DNA from: Amanita rubescens
Taxonomy: Eukaryota; Basidiomycota; Agaricomycetes; Agaricales; Amanitaceae
Direction: 5' to 3'
Assembly (NCBI GenBank): GCA_015039365.1
Contig: WION01000285.1
Coordinates: 1 to 64,000, forward strand
Length of the DNA stretch: 64,000 nt
The position numbers and the translations under genes were made by a program. The notes under the pieces were generated by a model, which did not search any database, was not told where the DNA came from, and worked only from the letters and a program-made list of their open reading frames with translations. Shown piece after piece: positions 23,149 to 35,083 of the stretch (its first letter is position 1; the number at the start of each line of letters is the position of its first letter).

Positions 23149-24916
23149 AACACACAGTACCTGGTATCCAGGTGATTTATTGGCTAAATTGCTTTTGCAT
23201 TGAGATCATATTTACATATGTGTACCATAGATAACTTCTCATATGCATTCCATTGGTTGTTCATGCATCTGTTTCAGAGTCTTGTTCTGATGTAGATATG
23301 TATATACATATGTGGTTATTAGCAACATGTCCAGGGATGGTCCAAGTAAAAGGCTGTTCCATGCAATAGCTCCCTTGCAAGTGCAATGATCATGTAGCCA
23401 CTTCAAGTTGACCTGTGACAAGCTGGTGATGCCATAATGGAGCTGCCATGAACTAGTAATGTTAACCCCCAGTGACTCAAATGGACCTGAGGGAAGTCTG
23501 CTACAAACAGCAACAGCCTGTCATACTTGGATCACATCTGCTCCATTGTCTGATCATCTGCAACACTCTCATCCATTCTACCTCTGTAAATAATATGGTG
23601 TGCAGGTAATCTGTACTCTCACCAATACAACTTTTTCCAGAGTCATATCCAAGTTCATAATTTCATTCAACTCCATTATGCAATCCAGCTGCAGCCTATG
23701 ATGGTAACATGTATGGATTTGGACTCCAACCCCCAAGTTTGGTGACTGTCAACAATGTGCCCATGTGCAGTGAGTGGCATGCCAAAGCCTCCACAACACC
23801 AACCCAAGTGTGCAGACAGACACTCTTAGTCAAACAAAACTAAGAGAACAAACCAAGGAAAATCAAATGCTACTCATAAATGTGAAGTTGCAGTGAATAA
23901 GAAACGAGGAAACACGAGGAAACTCCGAAGCACTGAGATCATGGCAGACTCGGTGATCAAATGTTAAGTTCCCCCTTGAGGATTGAAGTCCACTCAATCA
24001 CCCTTGTCGAGATGCCCACATTTAGTTACGGAACGATCCGAGCGGACTTCCAATCGGAGTCAAAAATTCCGAGAGGATCCTCAGACCGTATTGCTCAAGC
24101 GCTCAAGCACGCTCGGCACTTTCATCACATTATTTTCATTTGTAAACACACGGTATAGATGGCGTGGATGTATATTGCGCTTTTCATGTGCAAAAAGGAT
24201 GTCATTGTTTACCAGATCGGACCGGATCTAGACAGAATATAAATAGAGTCACACCTGACATGCACTCATGGACGTCGCTCTCACAACCCACCGCTGCTTT
24301 TAGATAACTATGAATATATATTGAATACGCTCCTCAAATCAAAGAGTGATAAAAGTTGACAGTGTTCAAGGCAAAGGCAAAGGATAAACATCAAACGGTT
24401 GTCACTGTCACCTTAACGCCGTTTGGACGTGTATTCTCGATACGGAGCATGGGTCTAGATCCGAAACGGAAACGGTACAAGAGCGACGGGCCGAAGCGGG
24501 CAGCGGAGACCGGTGTGGGACAGAAGCAACAGGACCGGCGTCACGAAAAAAAAGAGAAAAAGAAGGGCAAGTTCGCCACGGCGAGTGAAAGAGCATTTAA
24601 AGAGGCGCTATGAAGCGAGCTCTGGAGGGGACTCGATGGGTAACGGAGGAGGAAAAGGTACAAGCGGGTTATAAGCCTCAAGGGCCGCTTCGGCAGAGTG
24701 CGAAGGGTCTGCTATCGCGTCCACAAGCTGTGTCAGGTCAAAACACTCATATTATGCTCGTTTGCTAGCCTTCCTTCCTTTCCCCTCCTACGTCCTGTTC
24801 ATGTATTCACTCTCACCTTTTTCCTCCTTCATCTGACCTTCCTTTCATCTTCCTTTCCTATTCCCTATTCCCTATATAGCTTTCTTCCTCCAACTGCCCT
24901 TCTGTATATTCTCGTA
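23149..24916. other. Long intergenic region; right edge of the CpG-poor block
   Basis: CpG stays rare to about 23880 and is frequent from there on. A possible TATA element (tataaatag) lies near 24239. A small basic ORF at 24356-24613 (Lys/Arg-rich C-terminal half) has no recognisable motif and I do not call it a gene. A pyrimidine-rich tract at about 24770-24900 sits just before the start of the transcription factor gene, as is usual for fungal promoters. Confidence 0.5.
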
Positions 24917-27102
24917 ATGCCAAACAAAGCAACCCCGGACCAAAATCAAACTATCCAAGGCACGCTACAGCGCGGAAAAGCCTGTCTGCGATGCAGGTTC
25001 GTCTCTTTTTATTTATTTATTATATCCCGCACGGCTTATTTTGACCCTTAGGAAGCGTAAAATGGCAAGTACTTCTTATGCCCCACACGATGATATTTTC
25101 AACTCCCGCCTTTGACAGCGATGTGATGGCACTAAGCCAGCGTGCCAACAATGCATAAGATCGAAGAAAGGCGATGTATGCGAGTACGACGATGGCAAGG
25201 GGAAGACCAGAACCCAACTTCTCCGTGAACACATCGTTAGGCTTGAACACAGAATACGAGAGCTAGAGGATCCTGATTATATATCTCCAACCGTGACGCT
25301 CTATAACCCTCATCTACACTCTCGTTCTGGTTCGTCTTCATCGTCCTTTGGCTCTCCCGGCAGTGTCTATCTATCACCCTCTTTCCCGTCAGGTAAGGCC
25401 AAGTATCAGATTAGTGAATCTTGCCAACATTTTCCTACAGATTCGCCTGCTTCACCTGAAAGGTCGTGGAGTGGATTACCGGTTCGTCCATATTAGTCAT
25501 GTGCATCACGTCTCTAAGGCACCAAGTGTAGAATGTACCCTCTCCCTCCAGCTCTCCACTCGTGCCAGAGACGATCTTCAGCGGCCATCGGGTTAGTTCG
25601 CAGGCGCCTGTTGAACTTGCCCAGATGTTGTAAGCGCATCGTTTCTCCCGCATATCTGCTCGTATTTTAACCGTACTTCAGGATGGACATCTTTGCTCCT
25701 CATCGCCATCAATGCGGATTGGATATTCACTTTGGACGGCTTCGAGAGAGTTTGACTCGTCCATTAATTGAACAGAGACACCCGGCATTGATGAACGCCA
25801 TATACTTATGGGCTTGCTTCGTCTCCCGCCCAGAACCCCTGTGCCAACACGAGGACCATTACCTAGAGCTAGCCCTCAAGGAAATACCTGACGCATTACG
25901 ACGAGCGGACAACATCATCGATATCATCCAAGCCTCATGTTTACTCTCTTTATACTTTTTGGCTAACGGGCGATACATAGAAGGCGGTTATCACGCAAGT
26001 GCCGCTGCTTCTCTTGCAATGCAGGGCGGTCTTGGCGGCAGAGAAGCTCATGTTCCCCACATCTATGGTTATGACGATACCGGTGAAAGCTTTGAATTGA
26101 AGCCTCCTAGAAGTGATATCAAAGCGGGTGAAAGGATTTTGACCTTTTGGCAGGTTTACAATCTGGATCGTTGCTGGTCCGTTATCCTGCGCAAGCCAGC
26201 TGTCATACCGGATAACATGCACTCGATTACTTGTCCATGGCCTCAGTCAATTTCCGAATACGAAACGGTATGTATGCACCATCCGTACGCTATACACGCT
26301 TGGTGCTATCGGATTTGTAGGGTCATCTTGATGCTGCTTCGCGCATCCCGACCATTCGAGCATTCCTGCGCGGTGAAGTGGATCCCAACAGTTTCTCCAT
26401 CCAAGCATTGCGTGTCAAGGCATCTACTCTGTTTGCGTGCGCGAGTAACGTTGCAACGAATTGGGAATCAAGTATGTATTTTTACTTGGGTGGCCTCCTA
26501 GAGTTACAATCGTTTTTCTCAAGATGCTAAAATGGTCGACATCCTACACGATGTGCAAGCACTTGAACACAGCATTGCTCATTTTCTGTCAACGCTCGTC
26601 AACTTGGAACAATTGGATGCGGTTTCGGCCGAAGACAAGTTCTCATTGCTGGTTACACATACCCTTGCGCATACATCCATGATTCAATTACATCGCTCAT
26701 TCGCGTCTGATGATGCGGTGTCGTTTGAAAAATGTGCCCGTGCAGCCCGCTCGTGCATTATTATCATCAAACAGATGGCTGATCAAGACTTCGCTTTTCT
26801 TGATCCGATCATCGGAGTGAGTTTTGTGTATCTTTCGAAAATTTTCGTTAACTTCTCTTCCCCGGAAGCCCTGCTGGTCGATTGTTGGAGACTTCTTGAT
26901 TCAGGAAATGGACTCGATAGAATCTACGTGGCCGTTTATGGATACGGGCGACGTGCGGAATGACCTCGGCACGGTATTCTATGCATTAACGTGCCTTAGC
27001 CCTAGATTCCCACTCGTAGGCAAGTATGAAGCAATTGCTGACCCATACCTCACTCATCGTATCGCGCAGCTCCGTACATCGCTCGATTCAGAAAACGCCT
27101 AG
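24917..27102 (+). CDS. Zn(II)2Cys6 fungal transcription factor
   Basis: Starts MPNKATPDQNQTIQGT, followed by the binuclear cluster GKACLRCRKRKM, which an intron splits from RCDGTKPACQQC and GDVCEYDD; all six cysteines are present. A short coiled-coil-like linker follows (LLREHIVRLEHRIRELED). The middle homology region runs MDIFAPHRHQCGLDIHFGRL, AIYLWACFVSRPEPLCQHED, QASCLLSLYFLANGRYIEGG and ERILTFWQVYNLDRCWSVIL. At least six short introns are needed, for example at 26269-26319 (donor gtatgt), after which GHLDAASRIPTIRAFLRG continues. The last exon ends YLTHRIAQLRTSLDSENA. This is a nuclear DNA-binding regulator; the target genes cannot be told from the sequence. Confidence 0.85.
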
Positions 27103-28118
27103 CTCAACCATCATTATCATAATCTGTGGACGATCCACGATCATTTTATCAACGACGGAGGCGCATATGCCTCCACACGGACTCTGCCTTTGGACATTAC
27201 TTATACTTTTCAACGCTCGAGGACACAAGGACTCTGCTAATTTTAGATTTTCGGACTTTTTTTTTCTCGTTTCCGCTCGTCAAGGACATTATTTTATATT
27301 ACAGCGGACTATATCATGACAGACGTTTGGACAATCCGTAATACTGACTTGCTCTTATTTGTGGGACTTGACATTGAAGACTTGGACATTGTACTGTATA
27401 TTCGCGATATAAAATTGGATATTTGTATTATTATATATCTTAGATATTTAATCGTCAGGTCCAACTAGTACTTCGATACCAGGACATGGTGGTACGAACT
27501 TATAGACATTCACACTTGCACTTAGCCCCAACCGTGATTGAACTTGATTGGACAATTGATAATTCACGCGACGCGGCACACCTGCAAGGTATTCACGAAT
27601 AAACAAAACCTACGGAGATATCCATTTTTATGAATGTATCAGGTATAGTTGTCATGGTACTCTAACGTCTGTTTGTTCCACCCCATTCTCCAGCCGAATT
27701 CACTAGTTAACGAAGTGAGCCTTCGGGGACTCTGCGCATCTCAGCTTTGTTTTTCATGCACGCCCTCATTTGCTTTCAACTGTAGTTCCGAAGTTTCAAA
27801 TTCGCCACAAGGCTCGTTTATGGTGTTCAAGTTACTCATATGGTCAACCATTATCGTCAGCGCTCGCGCACGTCCCGAGCTACTTATGCCCCTCCTGCAC
27901 CATGAACCGCGGAGACCTCTATGTATATATTCTGCCGTTCGTGTAAAGGAAAAAAATGCCGAAAGAAAGGAAGGTCACTGGGTTCGGCCGGTGCAGGCGG
28001 GGGTAGGTCTTAATGCGAACTGTGATGGCGGTAATGCTGTGATACCCTTCATCTTTCGGATTGCGGGGAAAAGGCAGCGATCTAGATTATGATTATCGTC
28101 TCTGAAGTCCATCCTGAA
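27103..28118. other. Intergenic, no gene seen
   Basis: AT-rich stretches and short unsupported ORFs. Lies between the 3' ends of the transcription factor and fet3 genes. Confidence 0.5.
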
Positions 28119-30449
28119 TTAAGAACTAATAATTTGGGAAGTCTCTCCTCGATTCTTTGGAATCAAACCCTTGAAGAAATTCTTCCTCTTTTCCTTATTC
28201 TCCCGCTTCGCAAGGACTTCCTGCTCGATCTCCTCATCAGAGATCTGACCTCCCAGCGCATACCAGACGACTATGATCATACCTAACACCGCCGCCAATA
28301 CGCACCCGGCCATGGCCCCAATGGCTCTTGGCTGCCACCCCGTCTTCTGAAGGTAAGGTCCCAAAGGTAGTCCACGAAGGTCTGTCGCAGAGGCATGACC
28401 AGCCGCGTTTCCAGATGCCGGTAATCCAAGCACTTTACACTGCTCTGCAACCGCTGGTGGTAAAGAACCGCTTCGCTGCTGAGCAATCAGTGGCGCCTCT
28501 ATAAATTGAACAGCCAGGCCCGACTCTAGGTGCCATTCAATGTGGCCTGTAATCCAGCGTTAGTTACGGGCCAAGGTAAGCAGAAGCATCCTCTCGTACA
28601 ATGGAAAAACCAAGCTCCTGGATTATCTGCTACGATGCGCAGCGTGGCGGCGCCCAAAGATGGGATCATGATGGTATCCCGACGCATTGGATTTGCCTGA
28701 CCCTCTTTAAGAGGTGGATTAAGCGTCTGGTTACTGGACGTATAGTTCTCTGCTCGATTAACGATCATGAACTTGTGTCCATGGAGATGGCTATGAAATA
28801 GCGTGAACCATTACGGAAGGTAAATTAATTACTTGTCAACTCACAAAGGATGCGCTCCGCTATCGCTGTTGTTGACAATAATGTCAACGACATTGTTATG
28901 TTCTAGGACGAAGCTAGTAGGACCATAAGCCTTTGCTACAGTTGCATTATAGCCTAGGGTAAGTTCCGAAAGAGTTGCGGGAACAAGTGGACTGTTATAT
29001 GTGATATCGTTAAAGAAGCCATGGTTCGTGCCATCCGACATGGTTGCGAATGCTGCTAAAAGTCCGACGGTCGTGCCACGTGGAGGCTGTGGTATAACTT
29101 GTACAGGTACGAGGGACATATCATCCACCATATGGTATGCATCAACGGTTTGTGCTGGCGCAAGAGGGGCCGAAGGGTTGTAAGTCACAGAGGACGTGAT
29201 GTCTAGGAGGGGTTATGTTTCAAATTGTGCAAGGGGGAATGAACACCCACTAGAAACCAGGGTAGACGGGACTTTGTCGAACATACTGGTGTCCATGTTG
29301 GCATGAACGACCCAGTTTGACGTTGTGTCGTTGCGCGCAGTGACTAAAACAGAGTATCTCTGAGCAACGGCAACGTTGACTAGATCGATTGGGGACTGCT
29401 CAACATCCGTCTGAGAAACGTGTGAATGCGTTGCATATAGTCTGAATGAAATGCTTTACCCCGTCAACTTCGATAATTGTCATGTTATGTCCATCAATCC
29501 AAAAGAAGAACGAGCTGAATGCGGACGTGTTTACGATCCTCAGCCGGTAAGTTTTACCAGGCTGGAAAGGAAGCGTTGCATTTTCGTTGAAACCAACGGC
29601 TGAGGTGGGGCCAGTTGGCGAAGTTCCAGGTCTGGGTCCAAGATAAGAACCGTTCTGCGCAAAATATATGAGACCCGAATCTACGAACAAGTTATTTGAC
29701 GTTCTCGATATTCAGGTCCATCAGCATACATACCTGGAATAGGCTCTGCGCCGTCTGGGTTGGCGACGTTGATAAATTGCTTCAGGAGAACGTTATGTTG
29801 TTGGTGATACCAATCTCCAATAACCACGGTATATTCTTCGTCATATGAGTATACCTCCTGTGGTGGATGTATAACTAGCGGAGCCCGTAGCCCATCGACA
29901 TATTGTCCCTTTCAACACACGGCTTAGAAAATGTCGGTAGAGGAAGAGCGAGGACTTACGCCAGCATGTGAGTGCACCCAGTACGTCCCCCATTGGCCTG
30001 ATGAGTTGACAGGAATAACGTAGTCAAATTGTTCCCCCGGTGGTATACCGCTAGAGCGGAGACCGTTAAACGAGTTAACAATTAAAAAGTTCAGTGTTTA
30101 CCATTGAGATACTCCCATGGCACCATCCATCCAAGAGGTCGAATTGAAAAGCATGCCATGATGGTGAAGAGTCGCGGGTGTTGACAGGGAATTATATGCA
30201 TGCACAATAACTATGTCCGTTGATTGTACATCATACGGCGGAGGTCTGAGTTTATCAGGCACAACATAAATGGCGAACTCAAAAAATGACTTACGGCCAC
30301 GTATTGTTCACGCCAATGACTTTGCGCGGAAAGAGACCGTCGGGGTTAGCATTTTCCACGTAGGTGAGATTCCACCAAATCTCCTGCACTCCCGCAAATG
30401 CGTGCGCGGCAAAGAGGAGTAGAATCCAAGAACGACAATTTGGGAACAT
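28119..30449 (-). CDS. FET3: Multicopper ferroxidase Fet3
   Basis: Oxidises Fe(II) to Fe(III) at the cell surface and hands it to the Ftr1 permease. The start MFPNCRSWILLLFAAHAFA is a signal peptide. Copper motifs in order: HHHGMLFNSTSWMDG, GTYWVHSHAG, HPFHLHGHKFMIV (built across an intron, donor gtgagt) and FFHCHIEWHLESGLAV (built across an intron with donor gtacga and acceptor attacag). A single transmembrane helix (AIGAMAGCVLAAVLGMIIVV) precedes a short cytosolic tail, EEIEQEVLAKRENKEKRKNF. This architecture is that of Fet3 rather than a secreted laccase. It is transcribed away from ftr1 at 33444. Two ATCTGATAA sites lie 0.1-0.4 kb upstream, fitting regulation by an iron-sensing GATA repressor. 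Confidence 0.92.
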
Positions 30450-30568
30450 CCGGACTTGCACCTTCCGCGAGGATGGGTGTCCCTGCTTATAAGGAACAAA
30501 CCAACAGCGCCGAAAGTTCTAAATTCTAAATAAAGGCTGTGCTAAGTATAATTCAGGCTGGTTCACTT

Positions 30569-30577
30569 ATCTGATAA
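30569..30577 (+). promoter_or_regulatory. Iron-type GATA site ATCTGATAA, fet3 promoter
   Basis: Exact ATCTGATAA about 120 bases upstream of the fet3 start. ATCWGATAA is the known target of fungal iron-responsive GATA factors (Urbs1/SreA type). Confidence 0.65.
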
Positions 30578-30873
30578 AGTTCCGCCTAAAAGATATGATG
30601 GCACGTTGTGATTGGTCGATCTAAGCGTAAGTGGAATGATCGTGCCGGCATGACATTATTGAAATGTGAAACGATGCATGAAAGAAAGGGCAAGAATTAC
30701 CCTGTGCCCGCGTGTTCCGCTGCCAAGACGTCCCTATACGCCACATCGGCCCCTTTGTGACCCTCATTCGACAGAGTCCGTGGCCACAACAATGACAAGA
30801 GCCGCAAGGCCAAGTCAAATGATGTACGACAAACTCTAATTCCCATCAGATTTATTGACTATGCTGAAATTTT

Positions 30874-30882
30874 ATCTGATAA
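30874..30882 (+). promoter_or_regulatory. Iron-type GATA site ATCTGATAA, fet3 upstream region
   Basis: Second exact copy, about 425 bases upstream of the fet3 start. Preceded by TT, so it also reads as the inverted pair TTATC-T-GATAA. Confidence 0.6.
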
Positions 30883-31115
30883 GATCGGGACTTATTACGT
30901 TGCCAATTAATTGGTTCCATAATAGTAATTACATACGTAGCCTAAGATTAATCTAACTCGATGCTAAAGGCTAAGTATATCGCCCAACGACCGGGCGGCT
31001 TACGAACCGTGCAAAGGGGTTGCAAGCTCCCAAAAAATCACCGTCTTTGAACCTCTCCTAGCGGCGAATAATGTATCGGGAAACTACTGGCACCACTGTG
31101 GCTCGGCTTGGCACG

Positions 31116-32330
31116 TCAAATTGTCACGCGGCGGTCACCCACGCTAACGCCCTCGGACGATAACGTCGCTGGTTGTCCTAATGAAACACCTCCGACATAA
31201 ACAACAACTTCGAGACCTACGGAAAGTTTGTCTTTACGAATCGTGTCGTAACGCGGTTCCTTACCTTCACGTAAAACGTTAACCAGTCGACGTCGACCAT
31301 TAAAGTCAGTGATATGGTAGTCACCACTGCGAAATGTCAGCTCACTTTCACCTTCAGAGGCTTTCTCGGTTTTGGAGCGCCATTTAACTGTTGCTATGAA
31401 TAGTGCAACGCAAGCATTCAACAGATAGGGATATTTATTTCTGGACCGTACGTACCACTGTAAAAGGTCCATATCAAAGATCATGATGGAAGCTATAAGC
31501 TCAAGAAAGGCTTTCGGAGATGAGGAATCAGGAACAGTATTTCATAATTTTGAATGTTTTGCCTGCCCATAGTACCCCAATCTTCGAAAACAGGTCATCT
31601 CCTTTGGTGTACCATAGACCAATGAACTATTCGCTATTAGGGTCGAGCAAGTGGGTTGACAGAAGTCACGTACGCGGCGCCTCGCCAACACGATAACGAA
31701 CCCTATGGCACCACCGACCAAAATCTGGACAAAATGTAAGATTAAGACACGCGTCAAAAAGGCAAACTCGCCCGGATTTTCAGTCTGCGCGCAACACTGA
31801 TTGACTCTCTGTTCTATTCCTCTTTCCGTCTCATATCAGCTCTCATCCTCAGGCTCGGTGTCATCGTTTATCAATTCGCCAGTAGAAGCAGTACCTGAGG
31901 AAAGCATATATCAACAGCCCTTAGACTTTTCATGGCAGTCATAACAACCTGCTCCTAGTCGGTGCTGGATTGTTCAGCAGATCATTCGAATGATTTCAGT
32001 GGCTGAAGTTGCTCGACGTTCGAGAGATGGTCCCAGTACATATCCCGTCCAGGAAACCTGGGAAATGTATGGCACCTCGACTGATGCAATCCCTACGACC
32101 TGATCAATAGTCGAGGCTGGGCTATATCCAACGCAATCCTCGGCTGGACAAATAACGCGACATGTACGCCTTTTCGATCCACATCATACGTTTTCTCAAA
32201 TTCGCATAGACGGTTCTGTGTTATCCTATGTGTTCTATTGGCTCACTGTAATATTCGCGTTAGCATACACGCGATTTAGAGAGGTGAGTTCTCCCAGATA
32301 ATTGCATCATTAACTAAGATCGAATTTTAG
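31116..32330. pseudogene. Ftr1 iron permease pseudogene with internal inversion
   Basis: The left half (31116-31757) codes on the minus strand for the N-terminal and middle parts of an Ftr1-like permease: QILVGGAIGFVIVLA, KWRSKTEKASEGESEL, and VLREG joined across a 5' gtaagg intron to LEVVVYVGGVSLGQPAT. The right half (about 31850-32330) lies on the plus strand and resembles the 3' part of ftr1: VIVYQFASRSS, then GAGLFSRS, and a region like that at 34494-34884. Many stops and indels. Plainly non-functional. Confidence 0.75.
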
Positions 32331-33281
32331 AGACGTGCGCCTCCTCCAGAAAGGATCGCGAGGGTTTATCGACAGACTCTTGACTATCCGAACTATTGCC
32401 ACATGGACTTATTTTTGACGCAGTTTTGGATCCCTGGATACCACATCCTTCAATGTATGCTCGACGAATTACCAGCTATGATTTTTTTTTCGCACCTGAA
32501 CGTACACGGATATTCTTCGATTGGAAAATAATGACACCTGACCCGGTTGAGATCTCCGACGAACCCCAATAATGGTTTAACGCAAAGTGTTAGGTGCCTG
32601 ATGAAATTCTCAAACGCTTACTGAGATCAATGGGCCATCCATGATGCATAGCTAAAGAATCTTTGATATCTCGGAGAATTACAAGCCAGGGACAGGCGGA
32701 GTGGGAATAACGTGGACGAATTAACTTCTGACGCACAGTGGACTTACCGCTTCACAAGAGGCATATTATAGTGAAAATTGTATTCGACATGTTAGAGAAA
32801 GATCATATACAAACCTGTTACTTAAGTCGTTGCCGGCCTTCTTGCAATTGTGAAAAAAGGTGTCCGAGGTAACATCGTCGCGACTGCAGCTATCTCCAGG
32901 CACCAGATAGCTTGCTCAGTAATACGAACCAGTAGCCAAGGAATCAAACGTGAGACAAAGTACTTCCTATACCTGTTCCGGTGGCCGCCTCAGTTTTCGC
33001 GATCAACTTGCACATGGTGACTCATATAATCATGAGGTAACACGAACGTACACGACTCCACATACGTGGGATGACAGAACCCAAAATCATGCGTTGAGAT
33101 CATGGCCATGCTACGGTTGCGTTGCGCGTCCAGGACCCGGGGGCGCTTCCATACTGACGATATGGATGCGCTCTTTGCGAGCTCTTGAGGCCTCCATGTC
33201 GGGCCGCAGATTCACAACATGTTCAGCGGATGGTGACTGTCCGACGAGCAGGTCCGACCTCCGATTATCGGCGGAAACTTT
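32331..33281. other. Intergenic, no gene seen
   Basis: Short unsupported ORFs only. Upstream region of ftr1. Confidence 0.5.
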
Positions 33282-33290
33282 ATCTGATAA
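33282..33290 (+). promoter_or_regulatory. Iron-type GATA site ATCTGATAA, ftr1 promoter
   Basis: Exact ATCTGATAA about 155 bases upstream of the ftr1 start, inside TTATCTGATAAG. Confidence 0.7.
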
Positions 33291-33321
33291 GACCACGGGC
33301 CGCGCGGGAATAGGAAAATTT

Positions 33322-33330
33322 ATCTGATAA
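33322..33330 (+). promoter_or_regulatory. Iron-type GATA site ATCTGATAA, ftr1 promoter
   Basis: Second exact copy, 40 bases after the previous one, in the same orientation and the same TTATCTGATAAG context. Paired sites at this spacing suggest cooperative binding. Confidence 0.7.
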
Positions 33331-33443
33331 GATCAGGGCAAGCTCGGCAACTAGTCGACCCATTGAAACGTCCGATACTTAGATGAACACCCTGGAAATA
33401 CTTGGCGTCAGTACCCTTCAGAACCCCCCTGCTCTGATCATAC

Positions 33444-35083
33444 ATGCCGAAGAATCTGTTCTCCGTTCCCATCTTTTTCATTGTGTTCCGAGAGACCATT
33501 GAGGCTGGAATTATTGTCGCTACCTTACTCGGCCTGGCGAAGCAGATCGCTTATGACACCCAAACCGTGTCGCACAACTCAACATCCTTGAGCGATGATC
33601 CCAGCAAAGATATCCCGGATGGAGCTTCTACCATTCCCCCTGCTGAAGAGAACCAAGCTGTCAGGCGGCTTGCGCGGAAGCTGAAAATTCAGGCAAGTCG
33701 TGCCACATTCAACTTCACAGTTAATAACTTTTCGTTCAGATTTTCGCTGGTGCCGCTACAGGGTTCATAATCGCACTATCAATAGGTGCAGCGTATGTAA
33801 TTTCAATTTATCGATCTACCAACACTTATAACTGGCAGGTTCGTCGCTGTTTGGTTCACCAAGGCAAATGATCTATATTCCAAGGCCGAATTAATATGGG
33901 AAGGTAAAGACGATCATTTTTCATCATTCGTACCCTTTCTCATACCGGAAAGGCTGTTTCGAGCTTATTGCTGCCATCATGATCTATGTCATGGGCCTTT
34001 CGATGATGAAGCTCGATCGTGGTATGTACAGTGGCGGAGAAATCTGTGCTTCTAATTGGAGATGTTCCCAGCAAAAACCAAATGGCGCGTTAAGCTTCAA
34101 AAATCCTTTGAAGGCAAGAGTGAGCACCACATTTATCTATATCGCGACCGTCACCAGATAATTGACGTTGTTTATTCAGACGTCGATAGCTCGACTAGGG
34201 CTGGAAAATGGGTTTTATTTTCCCTTCCTCTCATTACTGTCCTACGTGAAGGTTAGTAACTGCGCTATAGCATAATCCATTGAAATAAAGCATTCCGTAG
34301 GTCTGGAAGCTGTCGTCTTCGTAGGAGGCGTTTCTTTAGGACAACAGGCGACATCTATTCCTATTGCCACCATTACGGGTCTTATAGCAGGCCTCGTGGT
34401 CGGCATCATCGTGTATCAATTCGCCAGCAGAAGCAGTAAGTTGGTATTTAAACGCGTCGAACGGAGCATAATAACTGAGGGGTGTGATGATAGCCTTGAC
34501 AATTTTCATGGTAGTCATGACGAACTTTCTCTTTCTAATTGGTGCAGGATTGTTCAGCAAAGCTGTTTGGGCATTCCAATGGCAGGCATGGGTGAAGTTA
34601 CTTGGGACTCACGGCGACGATACTATCGGCGACGGTCTCGGTACATATCGCGTTCAGGGGAATGTATGGCACCTCGACTGTTGCAATTCCAATAACAGCT
34701 CCGATAGCCAAGGATGGTCTATTTTCAACGCAATCCTAGGTTGGACGAATAATGCAACATGTAAGGGTTTCTCTAAATATTCGATTACCTTGCTCATCCT
34801 GCAAACTTAGATGGCTCTGTATTGTCATATGTATTTTACTGGCTTGCTGTGATCGCGGCATTGGTATACATGAAATTCAAAGAGGTGAGTTATCGCCCCA
34901 TGCTCGTACCATTTTCTAAACGTCATCTTTTAGGGACGTACAACGCTCTTTGGGAAAGAATCCGCAGCTGGTGCTCTCCGTCGTCGCCGCAGGACAGAGA
35001 AAGCAGAAGCTAATGCGGGCTTAGCTGTACAGGAACAAGAAAAGGAGGATTTACCCGAGTCTTCGCAAATATTGCCGCAATGA
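33444..35083 (+). CDS. FTR1: High-affinity iron permease Ftr1
   Basis: Plasma-membrane permease that takes Fe(III) from Fet3. Exons 33444-33692, 33740-33792, 33839-33903, 33953-34021, 34072-34251, 34301-34335, 34494-34760, 34811-34884 and 34934-35083 give an open frame. The first iron-binding motif is FFIVFRETIEAGIIV, and the second, VLREGLEAVVFVGGV, is built across an intron. Several hydrophobic helices are visible (FAGAATGFIIALSIGAA, LIAGLVVGIIVYQFA, IFMVVMTNFLFLIGAGL, LSYVFYWLAVIAALVY). The charged tail ends ESSQILPQ. The first intron uses a GC donor (gcaagt...ttcag). It is divergent to fet3 with two GATA sites in its promoter, so the two genes are probably induced together at low iron. 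Confidence 0.93.

Noticed and set aside
15780..23880. Transposable element carrying the CpG-poor block
   Set aside because: I saw no terminal inverted repeats, target-site duplication, transposase or reverse transcriptase at or inside its borders.
24356..24613. Small basic ORF upstream of the transcription factor gene
   Set aside because: No motif, no sign of introns or conservation, and low-complexity Lys/Arg sequence. Not enough to call a gene.
26223..26501. Premature end of the Zn2Cys6 factor at 26501
   Set aside because: An intron at 26269-26319 (gtatgt...gtag) moves the frame to GHLDAASRIPTIRAFLRG, and the gene continues to 27102.
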